A DNA stretch of 64,000 nt. Origin: Streptomyces ortus. GTDB taxonomy: Bacteria; Actinomycetota; Actinomycetes; Streptomycetales; Streptomycetaceae. Shown here piece after piece: positions 18,385 to 27,036 of this stretch. The stretch is taken from contig NZ_JAIFZO010000002.1 of NCBI RefSeq assembly GCF_026341275.1, positions 6,044,118-6,108,117 on the forward strand. Reading direction: 5' to 3'. Below the pieces are notes generated by a model that saw nothing but the letters and a program-made list of their open reading frames with translations, was not told where the DNA came from and did no database searches. The position numbers were made by a program, and so were the translations under genes. Numbering within the stretch: the first letter of the stretch is position 1; each line of letters opens with the position of its first letter.

Positions 18385-18902
18385 CCCCCGCCCAGGCCCC
18401 GGTGGGCGTGCTGATCAAGCGCGTCGACCCGGACGTACCGCTTCCGCAGTACGCGCATCCCGGCGACGCCGGCGCGGACCTGAGGACCACCGAGAGCCGC
18501 GTGCTGGAGCCCGGCGAACGTGCCGTCCTCCCCACCGGGGTGTGCATCGCGCTTCCCGAGGGGTACGCGGCCTTCGTGCACCCGCGTTCGGGGCTGGCCG
18601 CGCGCTGCGGTGTCGCCCTCGTGAATGCCCCGGGGACGGTTGATGCCGGGTACCGTGGGGAGATCAAGGTGATCGTGGTGAATCTCGACCCGCGCGAGTC
18701 CGTGCGGTTCGAGCGCTTCGACCGGATTGCCCAACTGGTCGTCCAGCAGGTCGAGAAGGTGAGCTTCCGGGAAGTCGCGGAACTCCCCGACTCGGCGCGG
18801 GCCGCAGGGGGCTTCGGGTCCACCGGTGGGCATTCCTCGGTGGGCGGCACAGCGGGTGGGAATCGATACGCTTCGGTCGTATCCGACCGGGAAGGACAGT
18901 GA
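18381..18902 (+). CDS. dut: dUTP diphosphatase
   Basis: A 173-residue trimeric dUTPase that hydrolyses dUTP to dUMP. All five motifs are visible: HPGDAGADL, HPRSGLA, NAPGTVDAGYRGEIKV, FDRIAQLVV, and a C-terminal Gly-rich arm AAGGFGSTGG. The GTG start overlaps the thioesterase stop (GTGA). The DUF3710 gene begins one base after the dut stop, the usual dut-DUF3710 pairing in actinobacteria. Confidence 0.95.
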   Translation: MTPAQAPVGVLIKRVDPDVPLPQYAHPGDAGADLRTTESRVLEPGERAVLPTGVCIALPEGYAAFVHPRSGLAARCGVALVNAPGTVDAGYRGEIKVIVVNLDPRESVRFERFDRIAQLVVQQVEKVSFREVAELPDSARAAGGFGSTGGHSSVGGTAGGNRYASVVSDREGQ

Positions 18903-18903
18903 C

Positions 18904-19665
18904 GTGTTCGGACGTCGCAAGAAGGGCAGTGCCGCCGAGGACGCGGCGGGCGAGGCCGAGCAGGTCGTCGACGGAGTCGACACTGAGGCGGACGGGGCGG
19001 AGCGCGAGCGCGTGAGGCTCGAACCGGAGCCGCGCCCCGACGGTCCCTGGGACAGCACCGAGGTGCGCGATCCGGCCGACGGCCGGGTCGACCTGGGCGG
19101 TCTTTTCGTGCCCGGGGTCGACGGCATGGAGCTCCGGGTGGAGGTCGCGGGCGACGCGATCGTCGCGGCCACCGTGGTGCTCAAGGACAGCGCCGTCCAG
19201 CTGCAGGCCTTCGCCGCCCCCAAGCGCGAGGGCATCTGGGGCGAGGTGCGCGAGGAGATCGCCACCGGCATCACCCAGCAGGGCGGTGTCATCGACGAGG
19301 TCGAGGGGCCGCTGGGCTGGGAGCTGCGTGCTCAGGTACCGGTGCAGCTGCCGGACGGCACGGGCGGCTTCCAGGTCGTCCGGTTCATCGGTGTGGACGG
19401 TCCCCGCTGGTTCCTGCGCGGAGTGATCTCCGGGCAGGGCGCGGTGCAGCCGCAGGCCGCCGGTCTGCTGGAGCAGATCTTCCGGGACACCGTGGTGGTC
19501 CGCGGTGAGGGCCCGATGGCCCCGCGCGACCCGATCGTCCTGAAGCTGCCGGACGACGCGCAGATGGTCGCCGAGGGTGTCCAGCAGGAGGAGCAGGCCG
19601 GCTCCCGCTTCTCCGGCGGCATGGGGCAGCTGCAGCGCGGACCGGAGATCACCGAGGTCCGCTAG
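18904..19665 (+). CDS. DUF3710 family protein
   Basis: A 253-residue cytoplasmic protein of an actinobacterial family of unknown function. It begins VFGRRKKGSAAEDAAGEAE with a basic then acidic stretch. The folded core carries RVDLGGLFVPGVDGMELR and GPRWFLRGVISGQGA. GTG 18904 follows the dut stop directly, with GGAAGGA upstream, so it belongs to the thioesterase-dut operon. A rho-independent-type hairpin follows the stop. Confidence 0.9.
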   Translation: MFGRRKKGSAAEDAAGEAEQVVDGVDTEADGAERERVRLEPEPRPDGPWDSTEVRDPADGRVDLGGLFVPGVDGMELRVEVAGDAIVAATVVLKDSAVQLQAFAAPKREGIWGEVREEIATGITQQGGVIDEVEGPLGWELRAQVPVQLPDGTGGFQVVRFIGVDGPRWFLRGVISGQGAVQPQAAGLLEQIFRDTVVVRGEGPMAPRDPIVLKLPDDAQMVAEGVQQEEQAGSRFSGGMGQLQRGPEITEVR

Positions 19666-19698
19666 GCGCTTCGACGCCGCTCACGCGTACGTGTGCGT

Positions 19699-19730
19699 CG
19701 GGCCGCACTCCCTTCGGGGGGTGCGGCCCG
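19699..19730. terminator. terminator hairpin after the dut operon
   Basis: GGGCCGCACTCCC pairs with GGGGGTGCGGCCC (one G-T wobble) around a TTCG tetraloop, about 35 bases after the DUF3710 stop. Confidence 0.75.
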
Positions 19731-19942
19731 TCGTCGTGTGCGGTCGGTGCAGCCACTGCAGGGAGTGAGGGGTGCGCCTTTCGATAGGCCGCCTATGGGC
19801 CGAATGAGTGAATAAGACCCTGAGTCGCCACCGCGATGTGACTACGCTGCGTAACCCTGGGCATGACGAAGGAGGGTGGGGATCTCAACTCCTGCGATCC
19901 GCGCCCGACTTGCCGATCATGCGAATCCATGGGGGAAGCGAA

Positions 19943-20833
19943 GTGGGTACGAACTGGATCGAGAAGGCGCAGCGCCTGGGTGACGGGAGCATCGGAGGGG
20001 CGATGGATCTTCCGTCGGTTCCGGGCCGTGTCGTCTGGCACACCACGGAGAGCGGCACGGGCGACGAGGCCTTCAAGGCGGTGGCGGCGGACCTGATCCG
20101 TAAGACGGCCGAGCCGCACCTGCTCTACGACCCGACGACCGACCGGCTCGGACAGTTCGGCCCGCTGAACCACAGCGCCCGCGCACTGCTCAACGACGGG
20201 TCGACGAGGACCAACCGCGTCGGAAAGGTCTGCATCCAGATCGAGGTGCTGGGCCGGGCCGCCAAGCCGTTCACGAAGACCTGGAAGCCGGGACCGAACT
20301 ACAAGGCCCTGATGGCCGCGATCCGTTCCTGGAAGATCCCGGACACCTTCCCGGCCGGGCGCCTCGCGACCTCGGCCGCCGACGCCACCAACCGCCCCCG
20401 CTCGGTCTGGATGAGCAAGGGCGGTCATTACGGGCATGCGAACATCCCGGGCAACGACCACTGGGACCCCGGCGACATCGACAGGTCCGCCCTCTTCGAA
20501 GCGGCTCCGCTCGTCAAGCCCGACGGCGGTGGCGTGCCCGCCGAGCCCGTCGTCGACCTCAGCAATCTGATCGCCGCCGCGCGCCGCGACCCGGGGCTGC
20601 CGCAGGGCGGGACGACCCACGGACCGGATGTCCTGGTCGTCGAGAAGGCCCTGGTGGCCGAGGGGTTGCTGCCCGCCCAGTGGGCCGACGGCTCCTTCGG
20701 CAGCAGGACCGTAGAGGCGTACGCGGCCCTGCAGCGCCGCTACGGCTTCAGCGGCGCGGCGGCGAACGGCATTCCGGGGCAGACCACCCTCAAGAAGCTC
20801 GGCCGGCGGCACGGGTTCACGGTCAAGGCCTGA
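19943..20833 (+). CDS. peptidoglycan-recognition/amidase-like protein with peptidoglycan-binding domain
   Basis: A 296-residue protein. The N-terminal two thirds look like an amidase-2/PGRP fold: VVWHTTESG near residue 33 with a candidate zinc histidine, HLLYDPTTDRLGQFGPL, and NDHWDPGDID near residue 172 with a second histidine. The C-terminus (about residues 220-296) is a peptidoglycan-binding-1 domain (DVLVVEKALVAEGLL, WADGSFGSRTVEAYAALQRRYGF). GTG 19943 is chosen for its GGGGGAA site; in-frame codons upstream (for example ATG 19919) lack one. No signal peptide is visible, as in phage-type lysins. Probable cell-wall hydrolase or binding protein. Confidence 0.78.
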   Translation: MGTNWIEKAQRLGDGSIGGAMDLPSVPGRVVWHTTESGTGDEAFKAVAADLIRKTAEPHLLYDPTTDRLGQFGPLNHSARALLNDGSTRTNRVGKVCIQIEVLGRAAKPFTKTWKPGPNYKALMAAIRSWKIPDTFPAGRLATSAADATNRPRSVWMSKGGHYGHANIPGNDHWDPGDIDRSALFEAAPLVKPDGGGVPAEPVVDLSNLIAAARRDPGLPQGGTTHGPDVLVVEKALVAEGLLPAQWADGSFGSRTVEAYAALQRRYGFSGAAANGIPGQTTLKKLGRRHGFTVKA

Positions 20834-20941
20834 GTGGTCCGGGGTTCGGCGCCCGCGGTTCGCGGCCCGTAGGTCCTGACGGCTTTCGGGCCCGCGGGCC
20901 GCCTCCGCGCCCGGTGTCGGACGTCTCTCGTGTGCCATCTC

Positions 20942-20970
20942 TTGACGCGGACATGGTCTGTACCTATGGT
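20942..20970 (+). promoter_or_regulatory. promoter with DasR-like operator for the alginate-lyase-family gene
   Basis: TTGACG (20942-20947), a 17-base spacer and TATGGT (20965-20970) form a plausible vegetative-type promoter. Inside the spacer, TGGTCTGTACCT (20954-20965) matches 9 of 12 positions of the TGGTCTAGACCA core known for DasR binding sites. The promoter call is moderate; the regulator is an inference. Confidence 0.5.
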
Positions 20971-21035
20971 CACCGGCCAAGCGCCTGTGTTCATAAAGGC
21001 ATTCCGTGTTCACATACGAGAACGGATGGCCCCCC

Positions 21036-22271
21036 ATGAAGCCGACCGCTCCGGCCCCCTCACGTCCCCCACGCCCCACGCGCCACCGCACGGCATCCCG
21101 CTTCGCGCTCCTAGCCACCGTCACCGCCCTGCTGGCCGGCGCCCTCGCCTGGCCGGCCGCCGAGCGCGCGGAGGCGGCCCCCGCCACCTTCGCGCACCCC
21201 GGAGTCACCGTCTCCCGCGGACAGTTGGACTTCGCCCGACAGCAGGTCAACGCGGGTGCGCAGCCCTGGAAGGGCGCGTACGACCAGATGATGGCGAGCA
21301 AGTACGGCTCGCTCACGCGCACCGCCAAACCCCGCGCGGTCGTGGAGTGCGGCTCGTACTCGAACCCCAACTACGGCTGCACCGACGAGCGCGAGGACGC
21401 GATCGCCGCGTACACCCAGGCGCTGGCCTGGTACGTCACACGCGACGCCCGGTACGCGAAGAAGGCGATCGAGCTGATGGACGCCTGGTCCGCGACCATC
21501 AAGGACCACACCAACAGCAACGCACCGCTGCAGACCGGCTGGGCGGGCTCGTCCTGGCCCAAGGCGGCCGAGATCATCAAGTACACGTACGACGGCGGCT
21601 GGGCGAACTCCGGGCGCTTCTCGACGATGCTGCGTGACGTCTATCTGCCGAAGGTCATCAACGGCTCGAACTCCAACGGCAACTGGGAGCTGTCGATGAT
21701 GGAGGCCGCCGTCGGCATCTCCGTCTTCCTGGAGGACAAGAGCTCGTACGACAAGGCCATGGCGAAGTTCCGCACCCGTACGGCCGCCTACGTCTACCTG
21801 TCCTCCGACGGCGCCCTGCCGAAGACCGTGCCGAGCCAGAACCTCGACACCACCCAGAAGATCGTCAACTACTGGCAGGGCCAGTCCACCTTCGTCAACG
21901 GCGTCACCCAGGAGACCTGTCGCGACTTCACCCACACCGGCTACGGCATCTCCGCGATCGCGCACATCGCCGAGACCAGCCGCATTCAGGGCCAGGACCT
22001 GTACGGCACGGACGTCGGCGAGCGGCTGCGGCACGCCCTCGGCTTCCAGGCCAAGTACGAACTGGGCGAGGCGGCTCCGAGCTGGCTGTGCGGCGGGTCC
22101 CTGCACCTCGGACTCGGACCGGTCACCGAGGTCGGTTACAACGCCCTGCACAACCGTCTCGGCATCGCCATGACCAACACCGAGCGGCTGACGGGGCAGA
22201 ACCGTCCGGCGGGCAGCAACAACCTCTTCGTCGCCTGGGAGACGCTCACGCACGGCGACAACCCGAGCTGA
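21036..22271 (+). CDS. secreted alginate lyase family protein (PL5-like)
   Basis: A 411-residue exported protein with a basic, Pro-rich N-terminus, a hydrophobic core and an AEAAPAT-like cleavage region near residue 43. The mature part is alpha-helical. It contains the conserved alginate-lyase-family stretches QPWKGAYDQM, NGNWELSMMEAAVGI (Asn-Trp-Glu region), and CRDFTHTGYG with a candidate catalytic His/Tyr pair. The family fold cleaves uronic-acid polymers by beta-elimination, but many Streptomyces members are uncharacterised. ATG 21036 is used; GTG 21006 is an alternative. It is probably monocistronic. Confidence 0.83.
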   Translation: MKPTAPAPSRPPRPTRHRTASRFALLATVTALLAGALAWPAAERAEAAPATFAHPGVTVSRGQLDFARQQVNAGAQPWKGAYDQMMASKYGSLTRTAKPRAVVECGSYSNPNYGCTDEREDAIAAYTQALAWYVTRDARYAKKAIELMDAWSATIKDHTNSNAPLQTGWAGSSWPKAAEIIKYTYDGGWANSGRFSTMLRDVYLPKVINGSNSNGNWELSMMEAAVGISVFLEDKSSYDKAMAKFRTRTAAYVYLSSDGALPKTVPSQNLDTTQKIVNYWQGQSTFVNGVTQETCRDFTHTGYGISAIAHIAETSRIQGQDLYGTDVGERLRHALGFQAKYELGEAAPSWLCGGSLHLGLGPVTEVGYNALHNRLGIAMTNTERLTGQNRPAGSNNLFVAWETLTHGDNPS

Positions 22272-22339
22272 ACCGTTGCAGGTCCGGGCGCCGGACGGTG
22301 ATACTGGCGCCCGGACCACGGGGTCCACGGGGGAGAGGC

Positions 22340-23050
22340 ATGAGTACTGAGGTCATGACGGACGCGGTCGCCACGGACACGATGGTCCGGGTGGAGGACG
22401 TCCACCGCTCGTACGGCAGCGGTGCCACCGCCGTGCACGCCCTGCGCGGGGTGTCGTTCGACATACCGCGCGGCGAACTCGTCGCTCTCAAGGGGCGTTC
22501 GGGGTCGGGCAAGACCACCTTGCTGAACCTCGTCGGCGGGCTCGACGAGCCGGACGGGGGACGGATCACGGTCGACGGGCTCGACCTCTCAGGGCTCGGC
22601 GAGAACGGGCTTCTTGAGCTGCGCCGGGACCGTATCGGCTTCGTCTTCCAGTCCTTCGGGCTGATCCCGATCCTGACCGCCGCCGAGAACGTGGGCGTGC
22701 CCATGCGGTTGCGCAGGGCCGATCCGCGTGAGCGCGAGGAACGTGTCGAGCTGCTGCTCTCGCTGGTCGGGCTCGCCGATCACGCCGCGCAGCGGCCCGG
22801 CGAGCTGTCCGGCGGGCAGCAGCAGCGCGTCGCCATCGCCCGCGCCCTCGCGAACAATCCGGCGCTCCTCATCGCCGACGAGCCCACCGGGCAGCTCGAC
22901 GCGGAGACCGGGATCGGGGTGATGGAGCTGTTGCGGGCGGTGGTGCGCAGTGAGCGGGTCACCGCGCTGGTCGCCACGCACGATGCGGCGCTTCTGGATC
23001 TGGCCGATCGGGTGCTGGAGCTCGGCGACGGGGAGATCGTGGAGCGCTGA
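22340..23050 (+). CDS. ABC transporter ATP-binding protein (LolD/MacB type), no adjacent permease
   Basis: A 236-residue ATPase with Walker A GRSGSGKTT near residue 54, Q-loop FVFQSF, signature LSGGQQQR, Walker B LLIADEP and a switch histidine in VATHD. The sequence groups with LolD/MacB/FtsE-type exporters. The start has GGGGGAGAGGC upstream. No FtsX/MacB permease lies in the window on either side, so its partner is elsewhere or lost. Confidence 0.88.
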   Translation: MSTEVMTDAVATDTMVRVEDVHRSYGSGATAVHALRGVSFDIPRGELVALKGRSGSGKTTLLNLVGGLDEPDGGRITVDGLDLSGLGENGLLELRRDRIGFVFQSFGLIPILTAAENVGVPMRLRRADPREREERVELLLSLVGLADHAAQRPGELSGGQQQRVAIARALANNPALLIADEPTGQLDAETGIGVMELLRAVVRSERVTALVATHDAALLDLADRVLELGDGEIVER

Positions 23051-23253
23051 GGGGGTGCGCCGGGGGTGGGGAGAGCGTTTCCCGCGGCCTGCGCGCCTGA
23101 AGGCAAAAGATTGCGCCGTTCCCCGCGCCCCTCCAGAGGGGCGTCAGGGTTGCGTCAAAGACGTTCCGCCCGGTCGCTGCCGTCCCTTTCGGCCGGATCG
23201 TCGGTCGTATGGTCTATCCAGCCACGTAGTGCGTTTGGGAAGACAATGAGGCC

Positions 23254-25908
23254 ATGGGACGCGGCAAGCTTCGGATCTACCTCGGTGCGGCACCCGGCGT
23301 CGGCAAGACGTACGCGATGCTGTCCGAGGCGCACCGCCGTGTCGAGCGGGGCGCGGACTGCGTGGTGGCCTTCGTGGAGCACCACGACCGGCCGCGCACG
23401 GAGGTGATGCTGCACGGCCTGGAGCAGATCCCCCGCAGGGAGCTCGCCCACCGCGACGCCGCCTTCACCGAGATGGACGTCGACGCGATCCTGGAACGCG
23501 CCCCCGCCGTCGCCCTGGTGGACGAACTGGCGCACACCAACGTGCCCGGTTCCCGCAACGCCAAGCGCTGGCAGGACGTCGAGGAACTGCTCGCCGCCGG
23601 CATCGACGTCGTCTCGACGGTCAACATCCAGCACCTCGAATCGCTCGGTGACGTCGTGGAGTCGATAACGGGCGTACGCCAGCGCGAGACCCTTCCGGAC
23701 GAGGTGGTGCGGCGGGCCGACCAGATCGAGCTGGTCGACATGTCGCCGCAGGCGCTGCGCCGCCGGATGGCACACGGCAACATCTACAAGCCGGACAAGG
23801 TCGACGCGGCCCTGTCCAACTACTTCCGCCCCGGCAACCTCACCGCGCTGCGCGAGCTGGCCCTCCTCTGGGTCGCCGACCGCGTCGACGAATACCTCCA
23901 GCAGTACCGGGGCGAACACGGCATCCGCTCCACCTGGCAGGCCCGCGAGCGCATCGTCGTCGGCCTCACCGGCGGCCCCGAGGGCCGTACGCTGATCCGC
24001 CGCGCCGCCCGGCTGGCCGAGAAGGGCGCCGGCGGCGAGGTACTGGCCGTCTACATCGCCCGCAGCGACGGCCTCACCTCCGCCTCGCCCAAGGAACTCG
24101 CCGTCCAGCGGACCCTCGCGGAGGACCTCGGCGGCACCTTCCACCACGTGGTGGGCGACGACATCCCGTCCGCGCTGCTCGAGTTCGCCCGCGGCGTCAA
24201 CGCCAGCCAGATCGTGCTGGGCTCCTCACGGCGCAAGGCCTGGCAGTACGTGTTCGGGCCCGGCGTCGGTGCCACGGTCGCCCGCGAGTCGGGGCCCGAC
24301 CTGGACGTGCACATCGTCACGCACGACGAGGCGGGCAAGGGGCGCGGCCTGCCGGTCGCTCGGGGCGCGCGGCTTGGCCGGTCCCGGATCATCGCGGGCT
24401 GGCTGACCGGTGTCGTCGGCCCGGCGGTCCTCGCGCTGCTGCTGATCAACGCCGACGCGGACCTCGGGCTCGCCAACGACATGCTGCTGTTCCTGACCCT
24501 CACCGTGGCGGCGGCCCTGCTCGGCGGACTGCTCCCGGCGCTCGCCTCGGCGGCCTTCGGCTCCCTGCTGCTGAACTACTTCTTCACCCCGCCGCTGCAC
24601 CGGCTGACCGTCTCGGACCCCAAGAACATCGTCGCCATCGTCATCTTCGTGGGAGTGGCCATCTCGGTGGCCTCGGTGGTGGACCTGGCGGCCCGCCGCA
24701 CCCACCAGGCGGCCCGGCTGCGCGCCGAGTCCGAGATCCTCTCCTTCCTCGCGGGCAGCGTCCTGCGGGGCGAGACCAGCCTGGACGCCCTGCTGGAACG
24801 GGTCCGCGAGACCTTCGGCATGGAGTCGGTCGCCCTGCTGGAACGCGGCAGCGACGTGGAGCCGTGGACGTGCGCGGGCAGCGTCGGACCGCGCCCGCCG
24901 ACGCTCCCCGAGGCGGCCGACGTCGACATGCCGGTCGGTGACCGCACCGCGCTCGCCCTCTCGGGGCGGGTGCTGCCGGCCGAGGACCGCCGGGTGCTGG
25001 CCGCCTTCGCCGCCCAGGCCGTCGTCGTCCTCGACCGCAAGCGCCTCCAGCAGGAGGCCGACCAGGCCCGCACGCTCGCGGAGGGCAACCGCATCCGTAC
25101 GGCGCTGCTGGCCGCCGTCAGCCACGATCTGCGGACGCCGCTGGCCGCGATCAAGGCCGCCGTGTCCTCCCTCAGGTCGGACGACGTGGCCTGGTCCGAG
25201 GAGGACGAGGCGGAACTCCTGGAGGGCATCGAGGCGGGCGCCGACCGGCTCGACCACCTGGTGGGCAACCTGCTCGACATGTCCCGTCTCCAGACGGGCA
25301 CGGTCACCCCGCTGATCCGCGCGATCGACCTCGACGAGGTCGTCCCGATGGCGCTGGGCGGCGTACCGGAACACAGCGTCGAACTGGAGATCCCCGAGAC
25401 CCTGCCCATGGTCGCCGTCGACCCGGGCCTGCTGGAGCGCTCGGTCGCCAACCTCGTCGAGAACGCCGTCAAGTACAGCCCCGGGGGCGAGCGCGTCCTC
25501 GTCGCCGCCAGCACGCTCGGCGACCGGGTGGAGGTGCGGGTCGTGGACCGGGGCCGGGGCGTCCCGGACGAGGCGAAGGACCGTATCTTCGCTCCCTTCC
25601 AGCGGTACGGCGACGCACCGCGCGGTGCCGGGGTCGGCCTCGGCCTCGCGGTCGCCCGGGGGTTCGCCGAGGCGATGGGCGGCACGCTCAACGCCGAGGA
25701 CACCCCTGGCGGGGGCCTCACCATGGTCCTCACGCTCAGGGTGGGCTCCTCCCGGCCGGAACGCCCCGCGGAACCCGTCCAGGAGGAGGCCGCGGGAGAA
25801 GAACGCGTACAGGAAGAGGCCGTGCGGGGAGAACGCGTACAAGAAGAGGACGCGGGAGAAGAACGCGTGCAAGAAGAGGCCGTACAACCGGAAAGGCAGG
25901 CTTCATGA
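23254..25908 (+). CDS. kdpD: osmosensitive K+ sensor histidine kinase KdpD
   Basis: An 884-residue KdpD. The N-terminal KdpD domain has Walker A APGVGKT (about residues 13-19) and LVDELAHTN. A Usp-like domain spans about residues 230-360. Four closely spaced TM segments (about 385-475) precede a GAF-like region, the H-box VSHDLRTP with phospho-His624, and an ATPase domain (NLVENAVKYS, GLGLAVARG). The extreme C-terminus carries four tandem 10-residue units (EPVQEEAAGE, ERVQEEAVRG, ERVQEEDAGE, ERVQEEAVQP), an acidic tail encoded by a 30-bp repeat. Its stop overlaps the kdpE start (ATGA). No kdpFABC genes lie nearby. Confidence 0.93.
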   Translation: MGRGKLRIYLGAAPGVGKTYAMLSEAHRRVERGADCVVAFVEHHDRPRTEVMLHGLEQIPRRELAHRDAAFTEMDVDAILERAPAVALVDELAHTNVPGSRNAKRWQDVEELLAAGIDVVSTVNIQHLESLGDVVESITGVRQRETLPDEVVRRADQIELVDMSPQALRRRMAHGNIYKPDKVDAALSNYFRPGNLTALRELALLWVADRVDEYLQQYRGEHGIRSTWQARERIVVGLTGGPEGRTLIRRAARLAEKGAGGEVLAVYIARSDGLTSASPKELAVQRTLAEDLGGTFHHVVGDDIPSALLEFARGVNASQIVLGSSRRKAWQYVFGPGVGATVARESGPDLDVHIVTHDEAGKGRGLPVARGARLGRSRIIAGWLTGVVGPAVLALLLINADADLGLANDMLLFLTLTVAAALLGGLLPALASAAFGSLLLNYFFTPPLHRLTVSDPKNIVAIVIFVGVAISVASVVDLAARRTHQAARLRAESEILSFLAGSVLRGETSLDALLERVRETFGMESVALLERGSDVEPWTCAGSVGPRPPTLPEAADVDMPVGDRTALALSGRVLPAEDRRVLAAFAAQAVVVLDRKRLQQEADQARTLAEGNRIRTALLAAVSHDLRTPLAAIKAAVSSLRSDDVAWSEEDEAELLEGIEAGADRLDHLVGNLLDMSRLQTGTVTPLIRAIDLDEVVPMALGGVPEHSVELEIPETLPMVAVDPGLLERSVANLVENAVKYSPGGERVLVAASTLGDRVEVRVVDRGRGVPDEAKDRIFAPFQRYGDAPRGAGVGLGLAVARGFAEAMGGTLNAEDTPGGGLTMVLTLRVGSSRPERPAEPVQEEAAGEERVQEEAVRGERVQEEDAGEERVQEEAVQPERQAS
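25771..25890 (+). repeat. four tandem 30-bp repeats inside kdpD 3' end
   Basis: Four consecutive 30-base units at 25771-25800, 25801-25830, 25831-25860 and 25861-25890. They share a GAACGCGTACAAGAAGAGG-type core and keep the reading frame, adding 10 residues each. Confidence 0.85.
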
Positions 25909-26588
25909 CCCGGGTCCTCGTGGTCGACGACGAGCCGCAGATCACCCGAGCCCTGGTGATCAACCTCAAGGCACGCAAGTACGAGGTCGACGCGGCCCCC
26001 GACGGCGCCACCGCCCTCCAGCTCGCCGCCGCCCGCCATCCCGACGTCGTCGTGCTCGACCTGGGTCTGCCCGACATGGACGGCGTCGAGGTGATCAGGG
26101 GACTGCGCGGCTGGACCCGCGTACCGATCCTCGTTCTGTCCGCGCGGCACTCCTCCGACGAGAAGGTCGAGGCCCTGGACGCGGGCGCCGACGACTACGT
26201 GACCAAGCCCTTCGGCATGGACGAACTGCTCGCCCGGCTGCGGGCGGCCGTCCGCCGGGCAGAACCCACCGGTGGCGGCGAGGACGACGTGATCGTCACG
26301 ACGGAGGACTTCACCGTCGACCTGGCGGCGAAGAAGGTCCACCGGGACGGCCGCGACGTACGCCTCACCCCGACCGAGTGGCACCTCCTGGAGGTGCTCG
26401 TGCGCAACACGGGCCGCCTGGTCAGCCAGAAGCAGCTGCTCCAGGAGGTCTGGGGCCCCTCCTACGGCACCGAGACGAACTATCTGCGCGTCTACATGGC
26501 CCAGCTCCGGCGCAAACTGGAGGTGGACCCCTCGCATCCGCGGCACTTCGTCACCGAACCGGGGATGGGGTACCGGTTCGAGCGTTAG
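25905..26588 (+). CDS. kdpE: KDP operon response regulator KdpE
   Basis: A 227-residue OmpR-family regulator. The receiver domain has VVDDEPQ, phospho-acceptor Asp52 in VVLDLGLPDMDG, and KPFGMDEL. The DNA-binding winged helix includes LTPTEWHLLEVLVRNTGRLVSQKQLL, ending in RHFVTEPGMGYRFER. It overlaps kdpD by four bases and forms its cognate pair. The target is expected to be a kdpFABC promoter elsewhere in the genome. Confidence 0.93.
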   Translation: MTRVLVVDDEPQITRALVINLKARKYEVDAAPDGATALQLAAARHPDVVVLDLGLPDMDGVEVIRGLRGWTRVPILVLSARHSSDEKVEALDAGADDYVTKPFGMDELLARLRAAVRRAEPTGGGEDDVIVTTEDFTVDLAAKKVHRDGRDVRLTPTEWHLLEVLVRNTGRLVSQKQLLQEVWGPSYGTETNYLRVYMAQLRRKLEVDPSHPRHFVTEPGMGYRFER

Positions 26589-26634
26589 TGCGACGGGTAC
26601 GTTCCTGTCAGCGCCCCCCGGTACGCTTTGAGGT

Positions 26635-27033
26635 ATGAGTGCTGTTCCTCGATCCGAAAAGCCGGCCGGCCGGTTCCGGCGCATGATCGACCGGCTCTCC
26701 TCCTCCCAGGAGGACCTGGAGTCGGAGGAGCTGCGCGAGGACGCCGAGACCGCGGGCTGCACCCGTATCGGTGACTGCCGCGACCGGCAGGTGGTCACGG
26801 TTACTGGTACCTTGCGCACGGTCACCCTGCGCCCGAGGGCCGGTGTCCCGGCCCTGGAGGCCGAGCTGTTCGACGGTTCGGCCGCCCTGGACGTGGTGTG
26901 GCTCGGCAGGCGTTCCATCGTCGGGATAGAACCGGGGCGCAAGCTGATGGCATCCGGCCGTATCTCGATGAGCCGGGGCCGGCGCGTGCTGTTCAATCCG
27001 AAGTACGAACTCAGACCCCTCGGACGGGAGTAG
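26635..27033 (+). CDS. OB-fold nucleic-acid-binding domain protein
   Basis: A 132-residue basic protein. The C-terminal 85 residues fit an OB-fold (VVTVTGTLRTVTLRP, LEAELFDGSAALDVVWLGRR, LMASGRISMSRGRRVLFNPKYEL). The N-terminus is a charged helix (MIDRLSSSQEDLESEELRED). It starts 46 bases after kdpE, and the DUF3159 gene starts 3 bases after its stop. Proteins like this sit next to DUF3159 and trkA in other actinobacteria. It may bind single-stranded nucleic acid. Confidence 0.87.
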   Translation: MSAVPRSEKPAGRFRRMIDRLSSSQEDLESEELREDAETAGCTRIGDCRDRQVVTVTGTLRTVTLRPRAGVPALEAELFDGSAALDVVWLGRRSIVGIEPGRKLMASGRISMSRGRRVLFNPKYELRPLGRE

Positions 27034-27036
27034 CCG

